Shown here in pieces: positions 53,336 through 63,437 of a DNA stretch of 64,000 bases. The DNA lies in assembly GCA_013368315.1 (NCBI GenBank), contig JAACJM010000179.1:113946-177945 (forward strand). The letters run 5' to 3'. The notes under the pieces are model-generated. The model saw only the letters and a program-made list of their open reading frames with translations. It was not told the origin of the DNA and did no database searches. Numbering within the stretch: the stretch's first letter is position 1; each line of letters opens with the position of its first letter. The stretch comes from Tetrapyrgos nigripes. Its lineage: Eukaryota > Basidiomycota > Agaricomycetes > Agaricales > Campanellaceae. A program made the translations under genes and the position numbers.

Positions 53336-55483
53336 ATGCGCCTTCTGAATACCCGAACCCTTCGAACAGCGGAATTTTACGCCGAAATCCCTCCCTATGC
53401 CATCCTCTCTCATACTTGGGGAAAAGAGGAGGTTACATTTCAAGACATCCAGAATCTTGAAGCCGCGAAGCAGAAAGCCGGTTACGCCAAAATCGAGAAA
53501 GCTTGTGCTCATGCCTTGAACTACAATTTTTCGTGGATATGGATCGATTCGTGCTGCATCAACAAGGAAAGCAGCGCCGAGCTCTCAGAGGCCATAAACT
53601 CCATGTATCAGTACTACGAAGACTCCGAAGTCTGCTACGCATACCTCTGCGACGCTTCCGCTGGAGAGGATCCTCGGGACATAAAGTCGACTTTCAAGGA
53701 TTGTAAGTGGTTCAAACGCGGTTGGACACTGCAGGAACTACTTGCTCCTCGTTATCTGGTCTTTCTGGACAAGGATTGGATAGAAATCGGCACCAAGTGG
53801 AGTCTGCGCGATGTCGTCTCCGTTATCACTGCTATCCCTGTACCAGTCCTTGTCGACGGTGATAAGAATATCGACAAATACAGCATCGCCCAGAGGATGT
53901 CCTGGGCTGCATACAGGAAAACGACGAGACCCGAAGACAGAGCTTATTGCTTGATGGGAGTTTTCGGGGTCAACATGCCTCCAATCTACGGGGAAGGCGG
54001 TAAGAAGGCGTTCGTACGTTTGCAGCAGGAAATCATAAAAATCTCGGATGACCGGAGTATATTCGCGTGGCTCGCTTCACCAGAGGATTCTGATGAGGCG
54101 AGAGGGTTATTGGCAAGGTCTCCGTACGAGTTTAGGATGTCTGGAGAGGTGCAAAGTTCAGATTCAGAAGTGCTTGAGAAGGAATCCTCGTATTCGTTCG
54201 GTAACAATGGTCTGCGACTCCATGTCCCCCTTACGCCGTCAAACAAGCGGACCAAAGATGGACCTCTGTATCTGGCGTCTCTACTTTGTCGCTCGGCGAG
54301 AGATGGCAGCTATCTCTCTGTCTACCTCAAGGAGATACGCGGTGGACGTTACATCCGATGTCGTCCTGACGAAATTGCTCTGACCTCTTCATCCCGGCCA
54401 TATTCCCTGCGCGATATGCATGAAGTGGTTGTCAAAGAGCCTAGGTTATTGCGTAGGTCACGCAGGAGGCAGCTCAAGGAATCTGAAGTGACCGGAGACC
54501 TAGTCTTCCAGCTCAGACTTCTTCCCAACGCTCAAAACTATCTATCCTTTCTCCATTGCCAAGCCAGATCGTGCGATAGTTTTAACCCAGCCACACAACG
54601 TGCCACTATCTCGTCTGCAGAAATCCGTGGCAGAGTCGGTGGTGTCCAAACATCATTGTCGTATAAAACCAATGCTCAGGAGGACTCAGGCGCTGACTTC
54701 TTCTCCATTATGTTGGCGGGAAACCACTTCGAAGTGACGGTTAGGGATCTAGGGCCCAACGCTCTGAATGACGTCTATCGTCGCGGTGACACACAAAAAC
54801 ACAAATCCGAGAATGATTGGCATCGTATGGACAGAAGCATAGCGTCTCTGCCCAAATGTCGCGGAGTCGTTTCGGTTGCGTCGCAGTTGACAAATAATCG
54901 GTTGGAAAGGATTCTAGAGATCGACTTTCTCAAACCCAACGACACTGGTTCCATCTCTCATCCTCACCGACCAGTGTTTTTGACGAGGCCCTTGCGACCT
55001 CCGGAGTTAGGATTCATGGTGCCCTCTACCATTCGGATGCCTTATGGCTCCGATTCCATTTCCCTTAAAAACGTCTTTTCATCTGACTTCTACGGGAAGG
55101 AGTGTGGTGGTTATACACATGTGTCTATGCCCGATAATTCAGCCTTTGACGTGGATGACCGTTCGCATACACTACGTGTACTCACCTACACCTACGGTTC
55201 TGCGTCATGGACTGTTTACGTCCTGCTTGGATTTCATCATGGCATAAGCTCTTCAGAAGCCTGGACTAGTATCTTCTTCCTTCCCGGCATCGCAGAGGCA
55301 GAGCAGGTTTGGAAGACTTATGTCTTCGAGGATCGAGCAAGACTAGGGAATCCTCGAAATTGGGCAGAAGCTTCGATTGATTTGGAGTCTGGGTCGGAAT
55401 TTCGCATCATTGCTAGGACTGAAGAGAGGAGTACTCTTCAACTGGGATCTCATTTGCTGCGTTTGGAGATTTTAGAATTATAA
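53336..55483 (+). CDS. HET-domain protein b (715 aa)
   Basis: One coding exon, MRLLNTRTLRTAEFYAE. The HET domain is at residues ~20-150 (PPYAILSHTWGKEEVTFQD, WIWIDSCCINKESSAEL, CKWFKRGWTLQELLAPRYLV). Then RPEDRAYCLMGVFGVNMPPI, DDRSIFAWLAS, ARGLLARSPYEFR, and a long C-terminal region ending TLQLGSHLLRLEIL, a block shared by the paralogues. It is the most diverged of the intact copies in the C-terminal half. An apparent 5' UTR intron, 53279-53331, ends 4 nt before the ATG. The predicted role is an incompatibility or NLR-like death effector. Confidence 0.92.
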   Translation: MRLLNTRTLRTAEFYAEIPPYAILSHTWGKEEVTFQDIQNLEAAKQKAGYAKIEKACAHALNYNFSWIWIDSCCINKESSAELSEAINSMYQYYEDSEVCYAYLCDASAGEDPRDIKSTFKDCKWFKRGWTLQELLAPRYLVFLDKDWIEIGTKWSLRDVVSVITAIPVPVLVDGDKNIDKYSIAQRMSWAAYRKTTRPEDRAYCLMGVFGVNMPPIYGEGGKKAFVRLQQEIIKISDDRSIFAWLASPEDSDEARGLLARSPYEFRMSGEVQSSDSEVLEKESSYSFGNNGLRLHVPLTPSNKRTKDGPLYLASLLCRSARDGSYLSVYLKEIRGGRYIRCRPDEIALTSSSRPYSLRDMHEVVVKEPRLLRRSRRRQLKESEVTGDLVFQLRLLPNAQNYLSFLHCQARSCDSFNPATQRATISSAEIRGRVGGVQTSLSYKTNAQEDSGADFFSIMLAGNHFEVTVRDLGPNALNDVYRRGDTQKHKSENDWHRMDRSIASLPKCRGVVSVASQLTNNRLERILEIDFLKPNDTGSISHPHRPVFLTRPLRPPELGFMVPSTIRMPYGSDSISLKNVFSSDFYGKECGGYTHVSMPDNSAFDVDDRSHTLRVLTYTYGSASWTVYVLLGFHHGISSSEAWTSIFFLPGIAEAEQVWKTYVFEDRARLGNPRNWAEASIDLESGSEFRIIARTEERSTLQLGSHLLRLEILEL

Positions 55484-56205
55484 TTTATAGATATATAGAT
55501 CATGTTGTATATTTACCTATGCACGGTTTGGGCTTGGATTGCAGGTTCAGAAAACCATGAGCTGTAGATTTATGTCCCGAGTACGGCGATGTGCACCAAG
55601 CAAGAACGACACGCAGCGAACTCAGAACTCCGACCTTGACGACTCATTCAGCACTCAGTACTCAGGAGTCAGCCTTGACCATCTCCGAACTATTGACCTC
55701 ATATTCTTCCGTTCTTCAACCTCAAATGCCTTTTTCCGTGTCTTCAAACGGGTGTGTGGAAGGGACGCAGGGATTGTTGCGAAGATGGTGAGTGCCAGCA
55801 ACTTGAACGTTCCATTGTTAGATGAAAAAAAGCTTCAGGCCTGAAGGCCTAGCAGCCTTTTGTTTTGTTCGATGGGGGTCGTCGTTGAGTATTCTGTATC
55901 AGTCTTTTTTTATCATCGACTGACAGGAAGCACTTATAGAGACTTGGGACCTGATTTAGAGTCATGATCCCGTCAATTTGGGGATCAGTGACACTGATAG
56001 ACAGAAAGACAACTTGATCCTGGGTAGGCCTGACGACGAAATCTTAATCCTTAACCCTCCCGACGCTGTTCTACTCCTCCTTTCTCCCTTGAAAACCTGT
56101 TTTTGTGTACCTTGCGACATCTCAGCATTCCGCTTAGGTGAGTGACGATGATCTTCACCGCCGATACTTAACCTGACCTGTCTTACAGTCTCAAATCCTA
56201 TCTTC
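55484..56205. other. Intergenic between HET-b and HET-c
   Basis: 3' flank of HET-b and promoter/leader of HET-c. It contains the perfect palindrome CTTCAGGCCTGAAG near 55832, possibly structural. An unrecognised open frame at 55539-55844 is not called. The HET-c leader intron is 56138-56188. Confidence 0.5.
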
Positions 56206-58296
56206 ATGCGTCTTTTGAACACAAAAACTCTCAGACTCGAAGAGTTCTACTCGGAGATCCCACCATATGCCATCCTCTCTCATACTTGGGAGAAAGAAGA
56301 AGTTACTTTCCAAGATATCCAGAACCTTGAGATCGCCAGACGCAAAGCAGGCTACGTCAAGGTCTGGAAGGCCTGCGTTCGCGCCCAGCGGTACGACTTC
56401 GACTGGATATGGATAGACTCGTGCTGCATCAACAAGGACAGCAGCGCTGAGCTTTCCGAAGCCATCAATTCAATGTATCAGTATTACGAAGATGCCGAAG
56501 TCTGTTATGCGTACTTGTGCGATGTTTCCGCCAGTTATCACCCTCGGGATCCCTGTTCTGGCTTTAGAAGCAGTAGATGGTTCAGGAGAGGCTGGACGCT
56601 CCAGGAGCTACTCGCACCCTCGCATGTTGTGTTTTTGGACAGGGATTGGATAAGGATTGGTACGAGGTGGAGCTTGCGGGATGTCATTTCTGCAACCACT
56701 GCCATTCCAGTGAAAGTGTTCGAGGGTCATGATATCAATGCGTTTAGCGTTGCACAGAGAATATCGTGGGCAGCATTGAGGGAGACTACGAGGCCGGAGG
56801 ACCAAGCGTACTGCTTGATGGGGATTTTTGGTGTCAGTATGCCGCCGATTTATGGCGAAGGTGGTATCAAGGCCTTCATGCGGCTTCAACAGGAGATCAT
56901 CAAAATTTCGGACGACCGCAGCATCTTCGCCTGGACTGCATCATCTAAAGGTGAAGGACCGAGAGGACTGCTGGCAAGATCTCCTTACGAGTTTCGAATG
57001 TCTGGAGAAGTGAAGGCCTCCGAACCCGATGTTGGCGACAGGGCATCCTATTCCTTTGGGAACAATGGGCTTCATATTCATCTTCCTCTCGTAACAACAG
57101 ACTCTTCACATTTCGGCGCCGATGTTTTCCTCGCCTATCTTCACTGCCAGTCGGGGAGAGATGGAAGCTATATACATGTCTATCTGCGAAAGACAGCCCG
57201 ACAGAGATATGTCCGGTGCCACGCAGACGAATTGGCACTTCTACCTTCCTTATCCCCTGCTGAAAATATCCAAGAGCTCACCGTTAAGGAAAATCCCATA
57301 CCACGTCACTGTTGCTGTCCACAGAGGGAACATATGTCGGTAAACACTTCTGCTCATTCCATCTGTCTTCTTCCCTCTGCTCGACATTTCAGCCTCCAGC
57401 ATTCACAAAAATGGCTCCAAAAGGACACTGTCCATCATATTGACGAACAAACCGCGTCAATCAGTCTTCAGCAGAGCGCAGACTGTGATGAAACTGTCAT
57501 CTTGGAATATCACTCATGGACAACTGCAGAACGCTTTTCAATCAATCTCCACTCCACCTACCCGCTAGGCTTAGACTATGTCGAGCTGAAAACCGTTGTC
57601 CCTTCATTTGCTTCTTTTGGACCTGACAAGGAGGATGCGATCTACGGACCTTTGCAGAGCGGTGCCCATGTATCTCTGACATGCGAGATGAGGGGCCATG
57701 GCTCACAGAAGGTCTTTGAAATCGACTATATCCCCAAGGAACATCCAAGCACCTTCTTTATGGCCCAGACACTACACCCTCCTGAATCGGGCTTCATGGT
57801 TCCTCTCGAATTAGCAGGTTGTACTCCCATCGGTGGTGATATCAAACTTGTGGATATCTATCCTCCAGACTTCTTTGGGAAGAGGTTCCGAGACCAGGCC
57901 TACATCACCTTACCTGACGATGACGACGACGACGACGACACCTCTAACAGGTTCCGCGTACTGACCTACCAACTCTGGGAGGGCAAACGCACTTTTTACG
58001 TCGCCCTTGGATTCCAAAACTCTACAGCGTGGACAGATATTCTTCGTCGTTACAAGTCAGAAACTGCCGAAGAGGTCTGGAAATCTTATCTTGCCCAAGG
58101 GTCAAGGGCTCCAAAACGACTAGAATGCCAAACCTCGACTTCAGCACTGATTTATTACGACGCGAGCTTTTCCTTACCACACGATCTCACTGCTTCCGTC
58201 AAGAAAAGGACGAGTCTTCAGATTGGGACACATTTACTTCTGTTGGAGGAGGTTCTCAACCTCTACCCGCCTAGCGAGGTAGAAAACTTGGACTGA
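56206..58296 (+). CDS. HET-domain protein c (696 aa)
   Basis: One coding exon, MRLLNTKTLRLEEFYSE. HET blocks: PPYAILSHTWEKEEVTFQD, WIWIDSCCINKDSSAEL (Asp for Glu in the usual NKES), SRWFRRGWTLQELLAPSHV. Then RPEDQAYCLMGIFGVSMPPI, DDRSIFAW, PRGLLARSPYEFR, and the uncharacterised C-terminal region (FGNNGLHIHLPL, ELTVKENPI, PPESGFMVPLE, SLQIGTHLLLLEE). A run of eight Asp (57916-57939) comes from a GAC/GAT repeat and may vary in length. A GTGAGT...TTACAG leader intron ends 17 nt upstream of the ATG. The split HET pseudogene at 2431-16331 resembles this copy in its C-terminal half. Confidence 0.93.
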   Translation: MRLLNTKTLRLEEFYSEIPPYAILSHTWEKEEVTFQDIQNLEIARRKAGYVKVWKACVRAQRYDFDWIWIDSCCINKDSSAELSEAINSMYQYYEDAEVCYAYLCDVSASYHPRDPCSGFRSSRWFRRGWTLQELLAPSHVVFLDRDWIRIGTRWSLRDVISATTAIPVKVFEGHDINAFSVAQRISWAALRETTRPEDQAYCLMGIFGVSMPPIYGEGGIKAFMRLQQEIIKISDDRSIFAWTASSKGEGPRGLLARSPYEFRMSGEVKASEPDVGDRASYSFGNNGLHIHLPLVTTDSSHFGADVFLAYLHCQSGRDGSYIHVYLRKTARQRYVRCHADELALLPSLSPAENIQELTVKENPIPRHCCCPQREHMSVNTSAHSICLLPSARHFSLQHSQKWLQKDTVHHIDEQTASISLQQSADCDETVILEYHSWTTAERFSINLHSTYPLGLDYVELKTVVPSFASFGPDKEDAIYGPLQSGAHVSLTCEMRGHGSQKVFEIDYIPKEHPSTFFMAQTLHPPESGFMVPLELAGCTPIGGDIKLVDIYPPDFFGKRFRDQAYITLPDDDDDDDDTSNRFRVLTYQLWEGKRTFYVALGFQNSTAWTDILRRYKSETAEEVWKSYLAQGSRAPKRLECQTSTSALIYYDASFSLPHDLTASVKKRTSLQIGTHLLLLEEVLNLYPPSEVENLD

Positions 58297-59551
58297 TGTA
58301 GTAACTGCATGTACATTTGTCCATTTTCGTTACAATGTATACCTAGCACAGGCTCTCTTATTACTTTCTACCTTTTCATCTAATAGTAGTGGGTCGTACT
58401 TTTGCAAACCACAATTTTCAGTTTGTCCGCATAAGGTTGACTGTCTGAGCCCTCTAGAATATCAGAAAGAGACAAATGGAAAGTGGACAGAAATATGACA
58501 TGATTTGAACAGCAAATTATCATATTCTCGTGAAAGACTGCCTAACGACACGAAACAAAGCTTCCAGTCGGGCGACGCACAGAGTTTTGACCATTATAAT
58601 CCTTGGAAAAACTCTTAAAGAGTCTCGTTACCAACTGGGAGCCCCCAAGTACAGCAAAATATTGCGACTCTAGACTGAAAAGGACCTACAGCCAGAACAG
58701 AGCGTGAAAAAAAGAGGAAAGAAGTCGGTGAAGCTACACGCCTTGCTTGCCTTGAACCATAACAGCATCCAGTCCAGTGACTCCAGTCTCCGAAACAGCT
58801 CTTCTTTCTTTATCTAACTCCTCTCAAGTCCCCATCTTTTACCTGCCACAATCCCGGCCTTGAAAAACGAGTGTATGCCTTCAACGACGCGGCGTATCTT
58901 ATAACGCTCAGACACGTAGGTTGCATGTAGGGCACCAGCAAGATGGAAGTGAAAGTGAAGCTCGCAATGTCTGTAACGTTGCTAATGATGATGTGGCTGC
59001 AGGGTATCTTGGATGCCTTGAGCTGAATCCGAGGTCGAGCTTGGCAGGGAAAGGACAATGGAACCGAGAGCCAAAAGCGCTGCGAAATGACGCCGCCCTG
59101 TCAGCGACTCTATCGGCATCAACCACACATTCATAGCTCATCGCTTTGAAGAAGACTGGCTGGTTGGTGAATACGGTTTGGATATGGTTTTGCAACGTGT
59201 GGGAAGCTTTGAAGAAGACTGGCCAGTTGGATAATATGGTATGGATATGGCAAAGTTGTAGACTCGAGCCAGTCACTTCTGCAAGGTTTGATGAAAGTCG
59301 ATCAAACCGCTACGCTGACACTTTGGATCGACTGTCATCAAAGTGTTACACAGTGCGGGTGGTTCGAGTCTAGCAAAGTTGCGACCCGCGCGGCAAAGCT
59401 GGTTTGCTGTCCATTGGCGCCCTTCGTACCATAAAAGCATTCCACACACAGCCGGTCAACAGCTTCTTTCCTTTCCACAAGGTACGTCGTGATGTCTTAT
59501 GCTGAGAGCCTTGTCTGACCCTTGCCTTTGTAGTCTCGATTACTCTGTCTC
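58297..59551. other. Intergenic between HET-c and HET-d; first copy of the duplicated upstream unit
   Basis: 58470-59551 is repeated at 62390-63437 upstream of HET-e with small indels. It contains a ~63-bp tandem repeat (CTTTGAAGAAGACTGG at 59144 and 59207), a 114-bp MITE absent from the second copy, and the leader intron 59482-59533. Confidence 0.8.
59259..59372. mobile_element. 114-bp MITE, 9-bp TSD (GCAAAGTTG), MULE-like
   Basis: The ends are inverted: TAGACTCGAGCCA and its near complement ending GGTTCGAGTCTA, with further similarity inward (TTTGATGA...GTCGATC). GCAAAGTTG is duplicated at 59250-59258 and 59373-59381. The tandem copy upstream of HET-e has a single GCAAAGTTGCGACCC at 63228-63242, the empty site. 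A 9-bp duplication suggests Mutator-like mobilisation. Confidence 0.92.
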
Positions 59552-61600
59552 ATGCGTCTCTTGAATACAAAAACCCTCAAACTCGAGGAGTTTTACGCTG
59601 ATATCCCACCCTACGCGATTCTCTCGCACACTTGGGAGAAGGAGGAGGTCACATTCCAGGATATCCGGAATCTCAAAGTCGCAAAGCGGAAAGCTGGTTA
59701 CGCCAAAATCCAGAATGTCTGCGCGCGTGCTCGCAGGTACGACTTCGAGTGGATTTGGATTGACTCGTGCTGCATCAACAAGGAAAGCAGTGCTGAGCTT
59801 TCAGAGGCAATCAACTCCATGTACCAGTACTACGAGGACGCCGTGGCCTGCTACGTCTACCTATGTGACGTTTCCATCGAGTTTCACCCTCGGAATCCCA
59901 AGTCTACCTTCAAGGACAGTCGGTGGTTCAAAAGGGGATGGACGTTGCAGGAGCTGCTTGCACCCTGGAATGTCGTATTCTTGGACAAAGATTGGTTTCG
60001 GATTGGGACCAGGTGGACCTTGCGCGATGTAGTCTCTGCAATCACATCCATTCCGGTGGAGGTCTTTGAAGGTCGGGATATCAACACATACGGTGTTGCT
60101 CAGAGGATGTCATGGGCAGCGTTACGGGAGACGACGAGGCCAGAAGACCAAGCTTATAGCTTGATGGGGATATTTGAGGTCAGCATGCCGCCAATCTACG
60201 GGGAAGGTGGTGTAAAGGCATTCATGCGACTGCAGCAGGAAATCATCAAAATATCTGATGACCGAAGCATCTTTGCCTGGATCGCTGCATCGTCCGAGCA
60301 CAATGAACACAATGAACACAGGGGATTGTTGGCCAGGTCGCCTTACGAATTCAGAATGTCCGGTGAAGTGAAGGCTAGCAACTCGGATTGCATTGGAGAC
60401 AGGTCATCGTACTCGTTTGGCAATAATGGTCTCCGCATTCATCTCCCTCTTGAAACCATTGACGACTTCAGCTGCGGTGACGATGTCTTTCTTGCATCCC
60501 TACTCTGTCAGTCCGAGAGAGACGGTAGCTTCCTATCGTTCTATATCCGAAAGACGAGTCGGCAGCAATACGTCCGGTGTCATCCAGATCAGTTGGCCTT
60601 CAGACTCACACTCCAGCCTGCGCTCAACAATATTCAGGAACTTTCAGTCAGGGAAGTTCCTATTGCCCGGAGGTCACGATTTCATACCAGGGTTGACGTT
60701 GATTTGTGGAATGCAGTGATGTATCACGCCGACCTCCTTCCTTCCGCTCGACACTTCTGTTGCACCAACACCCTATCATCCCCTGCCTTTCATTCCCCCA
60801 ATCCAAGCAGAGTTTCTGTTCAACTTAAACGATATTCATCGCCCATTTATAAGTTGACCTATAAAACTGAAGTTACCGGAGAGGCCTTCACCATTCGTCT
60901 TTTGTATTCTCGGTCCGGGGATCCGCCTTGCTATACCCTGCGCCCCGGTGACCCACCCTTTGAGGAAACTCTTTCTGTCAATCCTTCTCGAGATGATGGA
61001 ACGGTGGTGCGTCTGCGCAGTGGTGCTATATCTTTCCATTGCGAGGTGACGGGTCGGTCAGACCGACATCTCGAAATTGATTTTATAGACCAAGACAGTC
61101 TCGAAATCGACTTTTGGACACAGACCCTGCGACCTCCACGTTCAGGCTTTATTGTGCCATCTAAAATGCCGCTTAAGGCTCGTTCACGATGTGATAAAAC
61201 GATTCAGCTGATAGGAGCCTATCCCTTTAATTTGTATATGAAGACGTTCCAAGATATGGCATACATTCCTATGTCTCCTACAGATGGAGACACTGCGCTT
61301 CCATTGCGCATTCTTACATATGGCACAGAAGATGGCACCCCCGCCTTTCGTGTTCTCGTTGGGTTCCTGGGTCCCTCATCAAGGACATCTTGGACAGAGG
61401 TTGATATTGGCCGGGAAACTACGGAACAAGTGTATCAATCTTATGTCAATGGGTCGAGGGCCGATAAACGCTGGCTGAGGCAAAAATCTACTTGGTCTAT
61501 TTTAACTCACCAAGGTGTTCTGAGTACTTCGGTCCAAGAGAGGTCCAGTCTACAGCTTGGAACACATTTGCTTCGTCTAAACTGGATGTCTGATTTCTGA
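59552..61600 (+). CDS. HET-domain protein d (682 aa)
   Basis: One coding exon, MRLLNTKTLKLEEFYAD. HET blocks: PPYAILSHTWEKEEVTFQD, WIWIDSCCINKESSAEL, SRWFKRGWTLQELLAPWNV. Then RPEDQAYSLMGIFEVSMPPI (Ser-Leu and Glu where other copies have Cys-Leu and Gly), DDRSIFAWIAA and RGLLARSPYEFR. A triplicated Glu-His-Asn stretch (SSEHNEHNEH, about 60295-60320) from 9-nt repeats precedes RGLLARSPYEFR. The C-terminal region ends SLQLGTHLLRLNWM. A leader intron ends 18 nt before the ATG. It forms a recent tandem pair with HET-e: their N-termini and upstream regions are almost the same. Confidence 0.93.
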   Translation: MRLLNTKTLKLEEFYADIPPYAILSHTWEKEEVTFQDIRNLKVAKRKAGYAKIQNVCARARRYDFEWIWIDSCCINKESSAELSEAINSMYQYYEDAVACYVYLCDVSIEFHPRNPKSTFKDSRWFKRGWTLQELLAPWNVVFLDKDWFRIGTRWTLRDVVSAITSIPVEVFEGRDINTYGVAQRMSWAALRETTRPEDQAYSLMGIFEVSMPPIYGEGGVKAFMRLQQEIIKISDDRSIFAWIAASSEHNEHNEHRGLLARSPYEFRMSGEVKASNSDCIGDRSSYSFGNNGLRIHLPLETIDDFSCGDDVFLASLLCQSERDGSFLSFYIRKTSRQQYVRCHPDQLAFRLTLQPALNNIQELSVREVPIARRSRFHTRVDVDLWNAVMYHADLLPSARHFCCTNTLSSPAFHSPNPSRVSVQLKRYSSPIYKLTYKTEVTGEAFTIRLLYSRSGDPPCYTLRPGDPPFEETLSVNPSRDDGTVVRLRSGAISFHCEVTGRSDRHLEIDFIDQDSLEIDFWTQTLRPPRSGFIVPSKMPLKARSRCDKTIQLIGAYPFNLYMKTFQDMAYIPMSPTDGDTALPLRILTYGTEDGTPAFRVLVGFLGPSSRTSWTEVDIGRETTEQVYQSYVNGSRADKRWLRQKSTWSILTHQGVLSTSVQERSSLQLGTHLLRLNWMSDF

Positions 61601-62389
61601 GCAACCTTCGTCCTAGGCTTGCAGGAGAAAAGAAGGAAACAGGGAGGTGATACTATTTTCCACGACAGTTGACTGTGACGAGCTAGAGTAGTAGAAAGTT
61701 GTACATTGTATACATAGACAATGAGACAGTTCCTAGTACATGACATAACGAAAACACAAAATTTGACGTCTACAGTTTCGGCGGGTCTGTCTTCCTTCTG
61801 CTCGCTATCCCGGCCCCTTTCGTTCTTGACGTCCTTCTCGCCTTCGGCCAGAAATGTCAATTCTGTCTTCGTCGTGTCCGTCTCAGTCTGAGTCTCAGCC
61901 TCAACCCCGGTGTTGCTTTGTTTCTTTCCAATACTCTCCGCAACCTAACCCCAAATCTCCTCCTTCTCCTTCTTTTCAATACTCTCCGCTACCCGATCCA
62001 GAACCATCTCTTTCTCAAGTTTCTCAGCCAGTCTGTTCACTTCTTCCTCTGCTTCAAGGTGTTTTCTCTCCTTCTCCTCCTTTGCTTCAGCTTCCCGTCC
62101 TTGCTACTCCAAGTCCTCTACGCTGCCCTTGATTTCTTCCCAAAGCTTCATCAACTCGTCCTCCCAGCCAAGCTCTTTACATAGTTCTCTGATATTAATA
62201 ATATCATTGCATTTGCCTAATAAAACGAAATTATCTGGGTCTAGTTCCGCTGAAATTAGAAAATTTCCACAATGAGTCCATTGAGGATGCAGAGCTAGTG
62301 ATGTAGAAGTATAGTAGACATTCATATGCCATCGTTGCGCGCGGCTTAAGACTGTGTGAGTCCTCTCAGAAGGCAATCAAAAGGAGAAA
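61601..62389 (-). pseudogene. Probable sirtuin C-terminal remnant between the HET copies
   Basis: On the minus strand from 62376: HPQWTHCGNFLISAELDPDNFV, LLGKCNDIINIRELCKELGWEDELMKLWEEIK, which I recall as similar to the end of some fungal Sir2-type deacetylases (cited only as fragments). A TAG follows after VEDLE (62104-62106). Beyond it a charged E/K-rich frame (EAEEEVNRLAEKLEKEM) runs toward 61850 and then stops. No catalytic core or start is present. The assignment is tentative; it may instead be an unknown coiled-coil gene end. Confidence 0.35.
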
Positions 62390-63437
62390 AATGAAAATTG
62401 GACAGAAAGATATCATGATTTGAACAGCAAAATGAAGAACAGAGGATCTCGAGAAAATTGTTGCATCTGTTTCGCCAGTCTAAGTATGCCTTGTCATTGA
62501 AGTTGTCAAATTCTCGTGAAAGACTGCCCAACGACACGGAACAAAGCTCCCAGTTGGACCATTATAATCCTTGGAGAAATCTCAAAGAGTTTCTTCGACT
62601 GGGAGTCCCCAAGTACAGCAAAATATTGTGACTCTAGGCTGAAAAGGACCTACAGCCAAAACTGAGCATAAAAAAAGTGGAAAGTCGTCAGTAAGGCTAC
62701 ATGCTTGCCTTGAACCACAACGGCGTCCGGTTACGGTAGTCCGGTCCAGTCTCCGAAACAGCTCTCATAAACTCTTCTTTTCTCCACTCGGGTCCCTATT
62801 TTTTACCTGCCACAATCCCAGCCTTGAAAAACAGGTGTGTGCCTTCAATGACGTGGCGTATCCTATAACGCTCAGACACGTAGGTTGCATGTAGGGCACC
62901 AGCAAGATGGAAGTGAAAGTGAAGCTCGCAATGATTGTAACGTTGCTAATGATGATGCGTCTGCAGGATACCTTGGATGCCTTGAGCTGAATTCGAGGTC
63001 GAGCTTGACAGGGAAAGGACAATGGAACCAAGAGCCAAGAGCGTTGCAATATGACGCCGGGCATGTACTCTCCCTTTCAGCGACTCTGTCGGCGTCAACC
63101 ACACATCCATAGCTCATCGCTTTGAAGAAGACTGGCTGGTTGGTAAATACGGTTTGGATATGGTTTTGCAACGTGTGGCAAGCTTTGAAGAAGACTGGCG
63201 AGTTGGTTAATATGGCATGGATATGGCAAAGTTGCGACCCGCGCGGCAAAGCTGTGGTTGATGGTTTGCTGTCCATTGGCGCCATTCGCTCCGCACGCTC
63301 CATAAAAGCTTCACATTCCACGCATAGCCGGTCAACAGCTTCCTTCCTTTCCACAAGGTACGTCGTGATGTCGTATGCTGAGAGCCTTGTTTGACCCTTG
63401 CCTTTGTAGTCTCGACTAAGTACTCTATTTCTATCTC
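62390..63437. repeat. Second copy of the HET upstream unit
   Basis: Corresponds to 58470-59551 (shared GATTTGAACAGCAAA, TCTCGTGAAAGACTGCC, ACCATTATAATCCTTGG, GTAGGTTGCATGTAGGGC and the tandem CTTTGAAGAAGACTGG pair) with substitutions and indels. It lacks the 114-bp MITE. It includes the leader intron 63358-63409 of HET-e. Confidence 0.88.
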
